NCBI GenBank assembly: GCA_963726975.1
Contig: CAVSEK010000001.1
Coordinates: 248,001-312,000, forward strand
DNA length: 64,000 nucleotides
Direction: 5' to 3'
Source: CAVSEK01 sp963726975
GTDB taxonomy: Bacteria; Actinomycetota; Actinomycetes; Mycobacteriales; SCTD01
The notes beneath the pieces were generated by a model, which was not told where the DNA came from, searched no databases, and saw only the letters and a list, made by a program, of their open reading frames with translations. Positions 40,900 to 50,610 of this stretch are shown here, piece by piece. Within the stretch, counting starts at the first letter, position 1, and each line of letters opens with the position of its first letter. The position numbers and the translations under genes were made by a program.

Positions 40900-41373
40900 G
40901 TGACCCGGGCCGCCGAGCGCCGCCGCGACCGCCACGGCCGCGGCCTGCGGGGCCGGCTCGTGCCGCCGGTCACCGACGTGGACGGCCGCCCCGTCCGGGT
41001 GCCCGCCGCCAAGACCCGCGGCGAGCGCTTCGACGCGCTCGTCCTGGACGCCGTCGAGCAGCTGGAGCGGCGCTGGGCCACGCAGCTCGAGCACGTCGAG
41101 TTCGCCGTCGTCGACGTGCCGCCGGTCGAGCCGGACGAGGCGTACGACGGTGACGTGGTCCTCGACGAGACCGCTGGCGGCGGTGTGCCGCTGGGGCGCC
41201 TCGTGCCGGGCGGCGCCGGTCGGCCGGCCCGCGTCGTCGTCTACCGGCGGCCGCTGGAGGCCCGGGCCGTCGACCGGCTCGACCTGGCCGGTCTCGTGCA
41301 CGACGTGGTCGTCGACCAGGTCGCCCGGCTGCTCGACCTGGACCCCGACGAGGTCGACCCGCCCCGCGGGTGA
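40900..41373 (+). CDS. metallopeptidase-family-like protein with degenerate zinc site
   Basis: A 157-aa protein matching, by place and layout, the small actinobacterial family annotated as metallopeptidase (beside DUF3499). Basic N-terminus (RRRDRHGRGLRGRLVPPV), the core LVLDAVEQLERRWATQLEHVEFAVVDVPPVEP, then VVVYRRPLEARAVDRLDLAGLVHDVVVDQVARLLDLDPDEVDP. Where zincin relatives carry HExxH followed by a hydrophobic helix and DPDEVD-like end, this protein reads HDVVVDQ, so zinc catalysis is doubtful. No signal peptide. GTG 40900 is 7 nt after TAGCCT, probably leaderless. Confidence 0.75.
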   Translation: MTRAAERRRDRHGRGLRGRLVPPVTDVDGRPVRVPAAKTRGERFDALVLDAVEQLERRWATQLEHVEFAVVDVPPVEPDEAYDGDVVLDETAGGGVPLGRLVPGGAGRPARVVVYRRPLEARAVDRLDLAGLVHDVVVDQVARLLDLDPDEVDPPRG

Positions 41374-41391
41374 GGGCCCCTGCCGCCCGGG

Positions 41392-42876
41392 TCACGCGCC
41401 CGGGTCGAGCCCCACGACGGGCCGCAGCGAGCTCTCCGGCGCCGCCGAGAGGGCCAGCAGCGTGACCAGCGGGCCGTCGGTGGGGTCGTCCCGGAGCAGC
41501 CGCGCGGCGTGCACCGGCCCGGAGCCGTCGGCGGGGCGCACCTCCAGGGCCGTCGGAGCACCCGGAGCGCCGCCGAGCGCGGCGGCCGGGACCACGACCG
41601 TGCTGCCGCCGGGCACCACGACCGTGCGGGGCGGCGGCAGCGGGCCGGTGCCGCCGGCGACGGGCAGCGGGGTCAGCACGACGGTGGCGTCCTGCAGCAG
41701 CGCCGACAGCAGCACCGCGGAGCCGCTGCCGGTCAGGCTCGGGACGAGCGCGGGCCCGGTCAGGGGGCCGGCGGCGCCCGCGTAGGCCAGCTCCGCCGTC
41801 GGACCGGCGCCGTCCACGACGAGGCCGACCGCGAGCACCGGACCGACGGCCGAGACGACCCGGGCGGCGGCGGCCGTGCCCGACAGCAGGTCGGTGAGGT
41901 CGATGCGGGTGGTGGAGCCGGCCGCGACCGGGACGGCGCCCAGGCCGGTGGGGACGAACTGCCCGTCCCCGCCGGTGAGCTGCACCTGCACCACGGTGGC
42001 GTCCTCGCCCGGGTTCGTCACGAGCAGCGCGCGCTCACCGGGTCCGGCCGGCAGTCCGGGCACGACGACCTGCGCGCCCGGCGGCGGCGAGGGCGGGACG
42101 AGCTCGGTGCCGCGCGGCGACCCGGCCTCGGTGCGGGTGTGCTCCACGGCGCTGGCCACCCGCCCGCGGGTCGCGGTGACGCGCAGCGCCAGGCCGGAGC
42201 GGCCCGGCGCCAGCGCGTCCAGGCCGACGACGCGGCGGCTGCGGGCCGGCACGAGCAGGCCGCGTCCCGGCCGGGCGTCCAGCGGACCCTGCGCGCTCCA
42301 CAGCGCCACGTCCACCGACGCGGGCGTCTCGTCGGGGTTGACGAGGACGAGCGCGGCGCTCTCGCCGACCGCGGTCGAGCCCCCGGCGTACCAGGTGTCG
42401 GGAGCGGCGGGAGCGCAGGCCGCCGACGCCCAGCCGCGGCGCTCGGGGCCGGTCGCGCGGCTGAGCTGCTCGGCGGCCAGGCCTGCGGCGAGGGCGCCGC
42501 GGGCGGTCAGCAGGAGCGCGTCGTCGGCGACCCCGGTGCCGGTCCCCGTGGCGACCCGTCCGCGGGCGTCCAGCGGCAGCGGCGCGGGCGGGGTCGCGGC
42601 GCCCAGCGCGGCGGTGGTCACCGTCGACAGCACCGACGGGTCGGCGGCCGGCGGCGGGCCGGCGGTGCCCACCGTGCCCGCGCTCACCGCCGTGACGAGC
42701 CCGGCGCCCTGGCGCACGACGGGGCACACGAGGGTCTGACCGACGACGGGCACGGGAAGGGGCCCGGCGGTGGGGCCGGCCGGCCGCTGCTCCGCGGCGC
42801 GCGTCACCGTGCCCGTCCCCACGAGCGCGACCAGGGCGGCGACGACGGCGACGGTGCCGACCGGGACGCGCCTCAC
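41392..42876 (-). CDS. DUF5719 family secreted or membrane-anchored protein
   Basis: A 494-aa protein with an N-terminal hydrophobic anchor or signal (VGTVAVVAALVALVGTGTVTRAA) and a long extracytoplasmic beta-rich region built of repeated motifs: TSAALVLVNPDET-type blocks (ESAALVLVNPDETPASVDVALW, ERALLVTNPGEDATVVQVQL) and SSRRVVGLDALAPG. DUF5719 proteins follow the large glycosyltransferase gene in many actinobacteria. GTG 42876 overlaps the glycosyltransferase stop (GTGA), so it is coupled and likely acts with it in the envelope. Role unknown. Confidence 0.88.
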   Translation of the reverse strand: MRRVPVGTVAVVAALVALVGTGTVTRAAEQRPAGPTAGPLPVPVVGQTLVCPVVRQGAGLVTAVSAGTVGTAGPPPAADPSVLSTVTTAALGAATPPAPLPLDARGRVATGTGTGVADDALLLTARGALAAGLAAEQLSRATGPERRGWASAACAPAAPDTWYAGGSTAVGESAALVLVNPDETPASVDVALWSAQGPLDARPGRGLLVPARSRRVVGLDALAPGRSGLALRVTATRGRVASAVEHTRTEAGSPRGTELVPPSPPPGAQVVVPGLPAGPGERALLVTNPGEDATVVQVQLTGGDGQFVPTGLGAVPVAAGSTTRIDLTDLLSGTAAAARVVSAVGPVLAVGLVVDGAGPTAELAYAGAAGPLTGPALVPSLTGSGSAVLLSALLQDATVVLTPLPVAGGTGPLPPPRTVVVPGGSTVVVPAAALGGAPGAPTALEVRPADGSGPVHAARLLRDDPTDGPLVTLLALSAAPESSLRPVVGLDPGA

Positions 42877-45800
42877 CCCTGCTCCCACCGGGCGTGCCGC
42901 GCGCCCTCCACCACGAGCCCGCGGCGCGGCGCGGCGCCGGGACCGGCGAGCACGAGCACGACGAGCAGCCCGAGCACCTGCAGGGCCGCGGCGGCGTGCC
43001 GCCCGGTCGAGGCGTGCTCGAGCCGCAGCACGCCGCCGGCCTCGGGCAGGGTGAAGGCGGTCGCCCAGCCCCAGGCCGTGCGCGCCGGCAGCGGCCGCCC
43101 GTCGACCTCGGCCCGCCACCCGGGGTCGGCCGCCTCGCTGAGCACGAGCAGCCGGCCCGGCGGGCCCGGCGGCACGACCGTCGCCGGCCCACCGGCCGGC
43201 TCGGGCAGCGCGACGGCGGGAGCGCTGCGCTGCAGGTCGTCGTCGGGCGCCCGGTCACCGCGCAGCGCCGCCTGGGCCAGCTCGGGCGGCAGGACCGACA
43301 GGTGGGCCGCCGGCGCGGTGACCTGCCAGAGCAGCAGCGCCCCGCGGGCCCGCCGGACGAGGCCGGGCTGGGCGTCGAGGGCCGCGGCGAGCGGGGCCGC
43401 GGAGGCGGGCAGGCTGACGTAGCGCACGGCCCGGGTGGCCAGCGCCGCCGCCGCGTCGGAGCCCGTCGAGGACAGCAGGTCGGCGACGACGTCGTCGAGC
43501 CGGCCGACCTGGCCGTCAGCCAGCGGCAGGTCGGCCGCCCCGAGGCGCGGCCCGCCGGCACCGGTCAGGGCGTACGCCACCTGCCCCCCGGACGGCTCCA
43601 GCCGCAGCACCCGGCTGCCGGGCTCGGCAGCGAGCTCGGCCCGTACGAACGCCGGCAGGTCGTCGCGGCCGCCGCGCTCGAGCGGGCCGTCGGCGCCGCG
43701 CACCAGCCAGGCCCCGGCGGCGAGGACCGGGACGAGAGCGGCGAGCAGCGCGGTGCCGCCCGCCAGCAGCTGCCGCCAGCCGAAGTCGGCCGAGGCGAGC
43801 CGCTCGCGCGCACCGGTGCCGGCGACGAGGGCGGCCAGCAGCAGCCCCGCGGCCGCCGGGAGCAGGACGGTGCCCGGCCAGACCGGGACCGGCGTGCCCG
43901 AGGCGGGCACGTCGACCGGCACCCGGGCCAGGGCCAGGGCCAGCGCCAGCGCGGGCAGCGCGACCGCCCAGCCGAGCAGCGCCGTCCGCCGGGCACGCCG
44001 GCGCAGCGTCCCGGCGAGCGCGGCGAGCACCAGACCGGCGCAGACCCAGACCGGCGGCAGCCCCGCGCCGCCCGGGGAGAGCAGCACGAGGTGCCAGGCG
44101 GGCAGCGCGCGGTCGGCGAGCGCGGGGTCGAGGACGGCCCGGCCGGGGCCGTGCCAGAGCCGGCCCGGCGACGCGGCGACGGCCGCCGACCAGGGCAGCA
44201 GCAGGACGAGCGGCACGGCGGCGGCGACGGCCGCTCGGGTCAGGGCGAGGGCGCGTCCGGCCCCGGGGCGGGTCGCACCGCCCGCGAGCAGCCCGACCGC
44301 CAGCAGCGGCCAGAGGGCCGGCGCCGCCGCGGTCAGCAGCGCCAGGCCCAGGCCCACCCCCCACGCCGGCCGCAGCCCCTGCGCCGGGGACCGCCCGAGC
44401 AGCCGTGCCCCCGCCGACACGCTGAGCGGGAGCACGACCGCGGCGACGGCGGCGTCCAGGCGGCCGGCGGCGACGGCGCCCGTCGCCGTCGGCAGCAGCG
44501 CCCAGGTGGCCGCGGCCCACAGCCGCAGCGGCACCGACCGCACCACCCGGGAGACCGCGGCGTACGCCGTGGCGCCCGCCAGCGGCACGCTGGCGAGAAG
44601 AAGCACGTCGACGGCGAGCCAGGGCTTGCCCAGCAGGAGCGTCGACAGCAGCGCGAGCAGGGCCAGCAGCGGCGGCGCGGCCGCGTCGGTGCCCACGGAC
44701 ACGTCGTGCCACGACTGCGCCCAGGTCGACCACAGGTCGGCGGCACCTCCCGGTGCCGGCAGCAGGCGCCCGCCGGCCAGCGTGCCGCCGCCGAGCGCGA
44801 GCAGGTCGCGCTCGGCGACCAGGGCGAGCGCGAGCAGGCCGAGGACGAGCAGGACGCCGGGCCGACGGACCAGACGACCGCCGCGGCGGGCCGCGAGCGC
44901 GGTGCCGGGGGCCGGACCGGGGGCCGGGTCGTCGAGCGCGTCGAGGCGCGTGGCCCCGGACCCGCCGCTCCACCAGTCGGCGAGGGCCTCCGCCCGGGCC
45001 CGGGCCCGGGCCCGTGGGCTGGCGAACAGCGGCGCCAGGGCGCGCGGCGGCAGCCGTCGGGTGGCCGCCCGGGCCCGCCGGGCCGCACGCAGCTGCCGCG
45101 GGTGACGGGCGACGGCCGCGGCGGCGCCGAGCTCGTCGAGCGCGGCTGCGGGAGCCGCGGGCGAGCACCAGGCCGAGCACCCTGACCAGCGTCGCGAGCG
45201 CGAGGCGCAGCACCTGCACGGGCAGCCGCCAGGCCGGCACGTGCGCCAGCAGGACCGTGAGGGCGTGCCGGCGGTCGACGGCCTCGGCGCGGCCGCGGAC
45301 CGCGTGCAGGTGCCGCCGCCCGGTGGTGGCCGCGCGCGCGTGCCGGACCGCTGCGGACGGCACGACGACCACCCGCGACCCGGCAGCGTTCACCCTCCAC
45401 CCGAGGTCGAGGTCGTCGCGGAAGACCGGGAGCGCGGGGTCGAGGCCGCCGAGCGCGTCCCAGACGTCCCGCCGCACGAGCGCCCCCGCGGTGCCGACGG
45501 CCAGCACGTCGCGGACCGCGTCGTGCTGGCCCTGGTCGAGCTCACCGCGCTCCAGCCCGGTCGCCCGGTGCCCGGCCCGGTCGGTGGTCAGGCCGACCTC
45601 GACGAGCACCCCCGGCTCGTCCCAGTCGAGGGCCTTGGGCCCGAGCAGGCCGACGCTGGGGCTGGCGGCGCCGTGCTCGAGCAGTCGGGCGAGCGCCGGG
45701 GGCTCGGGGGCGACGTCGTCGTGCAGGAGCCAGAGCCAGGTGGCCGGGCCCCCGGCGGCGTCGGTCTCGGCGGCCAGCGCCTCGGCGACCGCCGCGCCGA

Positions 45801-46122
45801 AGCCGGTCCGCCGCGGCAGCGTCAGCACCCGGTCGACGGTGCTGCCGGTGGCGCGGCCCAGCAGCGCCGCCGTGCCGTCGGTGCTGCCGGTGTCGACGGC
45901 CAGCACGCGGCGCGGGGCGACGCTGGAGGCCGCCAGGGCGGCCAGCGCCTCGGGCAGCCAGAGCTCACCGTCGTGCGCGACGAGGACCGCCGTGACGTCG
46001 ACGACCGGGCGGGACGACGCCTGCTCCCGGCCGCCGCGCCGCTGCTCCGGGCGGGCGGCAGGCCCGCCGGCGGGTGCGGTCGTGCGGAGGGGCATCAGCG
46101 GCAGGACCGGGGTCGGCGGCAC
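42873..46122 (-). CDS. glycosyltransferase family 2 fused to a multi-TM domain (frameshifted)
   Basis: Restored length about 1080 aa. N-terminal GT2 domain: VDVTAVLVAHDGELWLPEALAAL, VDTGSTDGTAALL, WLWLLHDDVAPEPPAL (DxD-like DDV), GLLGPKALDWDEPG, PVFRDDLDLGWRVNAAG. The C-terminal part has many TM helices (LLALLALLSTLLLGKPW, RAAVAAAVPLVLLLPW) and a late extracytoplasmic region. One extra base at about 45160 separates the halves; after correction the join reads APAAALDELGAAAAVARHP. The start is uncertain: GTG 46122 is used, ATG 46095 is possible. A TAGGCT box (46189-46194, minus) lies upstream. Located between whiB and DUF5719 as in other actinobacteria; likely an envelope polysaccharide enzyme, acceptor unknown. 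Confidence 0.85.
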
Positions 46123-46235
46123 GTCCGGCCGGCCGGTCGGCGGTCGGACGCGGAGGACGGCGGCCGGGCGGACCCGGCGCGGTCCGCCAGCCTAGACGAG
46201 GTGGCCCGGACCGCCCGCCGGCGCGGGCCCGACCG

Positions 46236-46517
46236 CTAGACCGCCAGCCGCTTGAGCCGGCGGCGCTCCCGCTCGGACAGCCCGCCCCAGATGCCGAAGC
46301 GCTCGTCGGAGGCCAGGGCGTACTCCAGGCACTCGGCCTTGACCTCGCAGCCCACGCAGATGCGCTTGGCCTCGCGGGTCGAGCCGCCCTTCTCCGGGAA
46401 GAACGCCTCCGGGTCGGTCTGGGCGCAGAGGGCCTCCTCCTGCCACGCCAGCACGGTGTCGTCGTCGCCGGGCGCACCCCACGCGCCCACTGCCACCAGT
46501 CGGACCGGCTCGTTCAT
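46236..46517 (-). CDS. whiB2: WhiB-family iron-sulfur transcriptional regulator (WhiB2/WhiB type)
   Basis: A 93-aa Wbl protein with the four Fe-S cluster cysteines C31, C54, C57 and C63 (C-x22-C-x2-C-x5-C), the GIWGG turn at 75-79 and a basic C-terminus (SERERRRLKRLAV). The N-terminal LAWQEEALCAQTDPEAFFPEKGGSTREAK pattern and place next to the manB/fbi region match the WhiB2/WhmD class; Streptomyces WhiB is of this class and works with WhiA in division and sporulation control. ATG 46517 has GAGGAG 5 nt upstream. The promoter has an excellent -35/-10 pair inside an inverted repeat with GACAC motifs. Confidence 0.96.
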   Translation of the reverse strand: MNEPVRLVAVGAWGAPGDDDTVLAWQEEALCAQTDPEAFFPEKGGSTREAKRICVGCEVKAECLEYALASDERFGIWGGLSERERRRLKRLAV

Positions 46518-46594
46518 CTGCACTCCTCGTCGACCTCGATCGGGCACCTCGCCGTGCCCGGTGCGGTGTCGCCGGGGGGTCCAGGTGGACCGCT

Positions 46595-46640
46595 CCGGGG
46601 GGAACGACACGGGTGTCATTACAGGCGTGTCGTCCCCCGG
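46595..46640. repeat. inverted repeat over the whiB promoter with GACAC motifs
   Basis: Arms CCGGGGGGAACGACACG (46595-46611) and CGTGTCGTCCCCCGG (46626-46640), differing by two extra bases, with a 14-nt centre that holds the -10 box. GACAC, the core of the Streptomyces WhiA site as I know it, occurs at 46606-46610 (plus) and 46566-46570, 46613-46617 and 46627-46631 (minus). Confidence 0.7.
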
Positions 46641-46646
46641 AGTCAA
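46618..46646 (-). promoter_or_regulatory. whiB promoter
   Basis: Minus strand TTGACT (46641-46646), 17-nt spacer, TGTAAT (46618-46623): close to consensus and the best vegetative promoter in the window. The predicted leader is about 95 nt, with GAGGAG before ATG 46517. Confidence 0.75.
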
Positions 46647-46722
46647 GGCCGGGTGTGCTTCTGCCGAGAACTTCCGTCCCGCTGCGCGTCCGCGCCGTCG
46701 CGGAGCGTCAGCGCGACGGCCG

Positions 46723-49700
46723 CTACCGGCGCTTGAGGAAGCGGCGCGCCCGCGGGCCTGGCTCAGCACCGGGCGCAGAAGGGTCTGCCGGTCCGTCGCC
46801 CGGCGCCGACCGGGCCTGCTCGCGGGCCTGCTCCAGGGCCTGCTGCACGTCCTCGTCCGGCACCCCGCCCTCCCCCGTCGCGTCCGGCGGCGCGAGGGGG
46901 CGGGCCTCGGCCCGGCCCGCCGTCACCGTGCGCACCGGACGGGGAGGTCGGGGGCGCGCGCCCGCGGCCCGGGGCGGCTCGGGGGCGCCGTCGTCGTCGA
47001 GCGTCGCCGGAGCGCCGGGGTCGACGGGAGCCGGGCGCCGTCGCGCCGTCGCGCGGGGCGCCGTCCGACCGCGCGCCCGGTCGGAGCGGGCGGCGGAGGC
47101 CGCGTCGCCGTCCGCCTCGACGTCCTCGGGCTCCGGGTCCTCGGGCTCCGGGTCCTCGGGCCCCGGGTCCTCGGGCTCCGGGTCCTCGGTCTCCGGGTCC
47201 TCGGGCTCCGGGTCCTGGGCCAGCCGGACCGGCACGTCCTCGCCGGGCGCGCCGTCGCGGGCGGTCTCCTCGGGGGCGACCGACACGGCCGGAGCGTCCT
47301 CGGCCTCCTGCGGCCCGTGCCCGGCGGCGGGGGCCCGACCGGCGGTCTCCTCGCCCGAGGAGGCCGCCGCGGGGGACCCGGCGCCCGCGGGTGCCACCGC
47401 CTCGGTGGCACCACCGACCGCGCTGTCGCCCGCGACGTCCTCGGCGGCGCCCTCGGCGACCGCACCGCCCGGCTCCTGCGGGCCCGGCACCGGCCGGCGA
47501 CCGAGGTCGGGGCGGGCCGGCCGGTCGGCCGGGCGGCGGCGGCGGGGCGGCGCGGGCCGCTCCTCCGCGGGCGGCACGGGGCGGCGGCGGGCCCGGCCCC
47601 GCGGGGCCTCGACCGGCGGGTCGTCCGGGTCCGCGGGAGGTGCGGACCGGCGGCTCGCCGGCACGGGCGACGCGTCGGCTGCCGGCCGGTCGGCACCGTC
47701 GGCCCGCTCGGCACCCGCCGGGTCGCTCCCCCCGGCCGGCCGGGCGGCCAGCGCCTCGCGGACGACGCGCTCCTGCTGCTGCAGGTGGCGGAACAGCGCC
47801 TGGTCGGCCTCGTCGGCGCGCGCGCTGCCGCTCTCGAGCTCGGCGCGCAGGTCCTCCAGGCCCTCGGCGGTGCGCCGCACGCCCTCGCGCAGCGCGTCGA
47901 GCTCCGCCGACCAGGCGTCGACCCGGCCGCGCAGGTCCTCCACCGCGGTCCGTGCGCCCGCGGTCTCGTCGCGCAGGTCCTCGGTGCCGTCCGCCGCGCG
48001 CACCGCGTCGAGGTGCAGCGCCCCGAGATCGGCACGCAGGCGGTCGAGCCCCTGAGCACCCCCGGCGACGTCGCCGCGCAACCGGCCGACGTCCTCGGCG
48101 GTGCGGGCCAGGTCGCTGCGGACCTGCTCGACCAGCTCGCCGGTGCGCCCGGTGGTGCCCTGCAGGGACACCACCCCGGCGCCCGCCTCGCGGAGCTCGC
48201 CGCGCAGCTCGCCCACGGCGGTCGAAGCCCGCTCGGCGTCGGCCCGGACCTCGACGACCTCGGTCGCGACGCGCTCCAGCTCGACGCGTACGCCGCCCAG
48301 CCCGTCGGCCAGCCCCTCGACGTCGGAGCGCACCTCGGAGGTGGTCCGCAGCAGCTCGGCCTGCAGCCCCGTCACCTCGCCGGCGACCTGCTGCACCTCG
48401 CCCGGCAGGCCGTCGAGCGCCTCGACCCCGCCGGCCACCCGCTCGAGGTCGCCGCGCACGGCGCGCAGCCCGTCGGACAGGCGCGCGACCGCGCCGGGCA
48501 CCTGCTGCAGCCCGGTCACCGCCGAGGACACCTGCGCCAGCCCGTCCGGCAGCCCCCGCAGGCCGTCGACGGCCTGCACGAGCCCGGCCACCTCGTCCGG
48601 CAGCCCCTCCCCGCGGGCCAGCGCCTCGGCCAGCCGCGCGGCGCCCGCCTCCTGCTCGTCGGCGAGCGCGTCCAGGCGCGTCTCCAGGGCCGGGCGCAGC
48701 CCCTCGAGCCGCTCGTCGAGCCCGGCGACGGCGTCGCCGAGCTCCGCCCCGAGCCGGTCGAGCTCGGCCCGCACGCCCACCACCTGCTCGCCCACCCGCT
48801 CCGGCACGGCCGCGACCCGGTCGCGCACCTCGGCGACCGCGGCGTCGACCGCCCGGGACGCCTCGGCGCTCTCGCCGCGCAGCCCGGTGAGGTCCTCCCG
48901 CAGCCCCGTGACGTCGGCCCGGAGCCCGTCGACCGGTCCGCCGAGATCGGCGCGCAGCGACGCCAGCGCCGGCGCCAGCGCCTCGCGGCCGGCCGCCGCG
49001 CCGCGGCCCAGCTCGTCGACCGCGGCCTGCAGCGCCGCCAGCCGCTCGGCCTGCTCGCGCCGCGCCGCCGACGCGCTCTCCTGCGCCGCCTGCACCGCGT
49101 CGAGCCGCTCGGCGTCGACCGCGTGCTGCTCCTGCAGCCGGTCGAGCACCTGCCCCCGCAGCGTCCGGGTCGACTCGGTGAGCTCGACCCGCAGCTGCTC
49201 GAGCCCGGTGCGGACCGTCTCCACGGACGTCACCGTCGCCGTCGTCACCCGCTCGCGCACCGTCTCGAGGGCGTCGCCGAGCTCCGAGCGCAGGCTGGAC
49301 GTGGCGCTGCCCTGCGCGGCGACGGCCGCCGCCAGCTCGTCGACGACCGGACGCACCGCGCCGAGCTCGCTGGCGAGGTCGGCGCGCACCTCCGCGAGCC
49401 CGCTGGACAGGGCGCCGCGCACCCCCTCGACGTCGGCCTCGACCGCGGCCTGCAGGGCGTCGAGCCGGGCGGCCTGCACCTCCGCGCGCCCGCGCAGCCC
49501 GGTCTCCAGGGCGGCCACCGCCGCGGTCAGGGTGGCCGCGGTCCTGTCGAGCCGGGCCCGGTCCTGCTCCTGCGCGTCGGCGAGCATCGCCGAGACGCTG
49601 CCGCCGAGCCCGGCGAGCCCCCCGGCGACCGCCGTGCCGAAGCCCTCCAGCGCCTCGCGGAGCCCGGCGGCGACCCGCTCGAGCTCGCCGTCGCGGGCCT

Positions 49701-50553
49701 CGCTGTCGGAGGCGACCCGGTCCAGCCCGGCCAGCAGCTCGCGGCGCACCGCGGCGGTGCGCTCCGCGACGACCGCAGCGAGGCGGTCCTCCAGGGCCCG
49801 CAGCCGCTCGTCGGTGCTCGCGCCCAGGCGGGCCACGACGGCCTCGGCCTGGCGGTCGCCGGCCTCGTCGACCCGGCGGCCCAGCGACGTGGACCCGGCC
49901 GTCAGCGCCGCGAGCCGCTCGGTGAGCGCCCCGAGGCCGTCGCGGGCGAGGCTCTCCAGCCGGTCGGTCGCCGCGTCGAGCGAGTCCTCGAGCACGGCGA
50001 GCCGCGACTCGAGCGCAGAGCGGGCGTCGGCGAGCGCGCCGAGGGAGGCCCCGCTGGCCCGCGCCTCGCTCTCCAGGGCGGTCGTCACGGTGCGCCGCAC
50101 GTCGCCGACGGCGTCGTCGACCCGCGCGGACACCTGCTCGGTGACGCGGGCCCCGACCTCGACGAGCGAGGTGGACGTGCGCACGGGCAGCAGCTCCAGG
50201 CCCTCGCGCAGCTCGCGCGTCAGGCCGGGGACGAGCCCACGGACCTCGTCGACCCGGGTGCCGACCGCGTCCAGCCGGGTGGCGAGCTCGGCGACGCGGC
50301 GCACCAGCGTGCCGGTCTCGGTGCGCCCGGCCGCGGCGGAGCCGGACAGGCGCCCGCCGAGCCCGTCGAGGTCGGAGCGCACGCTGCCGACCTCGCTGCG
50401 CAGCGACGCGAGGTCCGCGCGCACCGCGGCCATCTCCGCCCGGAGGGCATGCACCCCGCTGCCGCCGGCTGCGCCCGGGTCGGTCTCGTCGTACGTCGCG
50501 AGCTGCTCGATGCGGCGCGACAGCGGGTCCTCGCTGGTGCCCTGTGGCGGCAT
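46723..50553 (-). CDS. giant coiled-coil protein of unknown function
   Basis: A 1276-aa protein I do not recognise. Residues about 30-960 are nearly continuous heptad-type coiled coil with repeated phrases such as LRADLASLRSEVGSVRSDLDGL, VDGLRADVTGLREDLTGL, LDALQAAVEADVEGVR and RLEALARDGLGALTERL. Residues about 970-1276 are disordered: Pro/Arg-rich, then acidic PEPED repeats, then a basic end (PGPRARRFLKRR). No signal peptide, membrane segment or enzyme motif. The layout recalls actinobacterial polarity or cytoskeletal coiled-coil proteins (Scy/FilP/Wag31-like scaffolds), but no DivIVA head is visible. ATG 50553 has GGAGG 7 nt upstream. Between whiB and fbiC, same strand. Confidence 0.85.
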   Translation of the reverse strand: MPPQGTSEDPLSRRIEQLATYDETDPGAAGGSGVHALRAEMAAVRADLASLRSEVGSVRSDLDGLGGRLSGSAAAGRTETGTLVRRVAELATRLDAVGTRVDEVRGLVPGLTRELREGLELLPVRTSTSLVEVGARVTEQVSARVDDAVGDVRRTVTTALESEARASGASLGALADARSALESRLAVLEDSLDAATDRLESLARDGLGALTERLAALTAGSTSLGRRVDEAGDRQAEAVVARLGASTDERLRALEDRLAAVVAERTAAVRRELLAGLDRVASDSEARDGELERVAAGLREALEGFGTAVAGGLAGLGGSVSAMLADAQEQDRARLDRTAATLTAAVAALETGLRGRAEVQAARLDALQAAVEADVEGVRGALSSGLAEVRADLASELGAVRPVVDELAAAVAAQGSATSSLRSELGDALETVRERVTTATVTSVETVRTGLEQLRVELTESTRTLRGQVLDRLQEQHAVDAERLDAVQAAQESASAARREQAERLAALQAAVDELGRGAAAGREALAPALASLRADLGGPVDGLRADVTGLREDLTGLRGESAEASRAVDAAVAEVRDRVAAVPERVGEQVVGVRAELDRLGAELGDAVAGLDERLEGLRPALETRLDALADEQEAGAARLAEALARGEGLPDEVAGLVQAVDGLRGLPDGLAQVSSAVTGLQQVPGAVARLSDGLRAVRGDLERVAGGVEALDGLPGEVQQVAGEVTGLQAELLRTTSEVRSDVEGLADGLGGVRVELERVATEVVEVRADAERASTAVGELRGELREAGAGVVSLQGTTGRTGELVEQVRSDLARTAEDVGRLRGDVAGGAQGLDRLRADLGALHLDAVRAADGTEDLRDETAGARTAVEDLRGRVDAWSAELDALREGVRRTAEGLEDLRAELESGSARADEADQALFRHLQQQERVVREALAARPAGGSDPAGAERADGADRPAADASPVPASRRSAPPADPDDPPVEAPRGRARRRPVPPAEERPAPPRRRRPADRPARPDLGRRPVPGPQEPGGAVAEGAAEDVAGDSAVGGATEAVAPAGAGSPAAASSGEETAGRAPAAGHGPQEAEDAPAVSVAPEETARDGAPGEDVPVRLAQDPEPEDPETEDPEPEDPGPEDPEPEDPEPEDVEADGDAASAARSDRARGRTAPRATARRRPAPVDPGAPATLDDDGAPEPPRAAGARPRPPRPVRTVTAGRAEARPLAPPDATGEGGVPDEDVQQALEQAREQARSAPGDGPADPSAPGAEPGPRARRFLKRR
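47121..47218 (-). repeat. 15-bp tandem repeat coding PEPED
   Basis: About six copies of a 15-bp unit (CGGGCTCCGGGTCCT on the plus strand) coding PEPED, PETED and PGPED in the coiled-coil protein's disordered tail. Copies differ at single bases, so it is prone to length variation. Confidence 0.85.
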
Positions 50554-50568
50554 GCCTGTCCCTCCGTC

Positions 50569-50590
50569 CGCTCGCGAGGGGACGCGAGCG
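50569..50590 (-). terminator. hairpin between fbiC and the coiled-coil gene
   Basis: Perfect 8-bp arms CGCTCGCG / CGCGAGCG with a 6-nt loop, 20 nt past the fbiC stop and just before the next gene's ribosome binding site. Either a weak terminator or a processing or attenuation site. Confidence 0.5.
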
Positions 50591-50610
50591 TGGTCGGAGG
50601 GTAACGCCGG

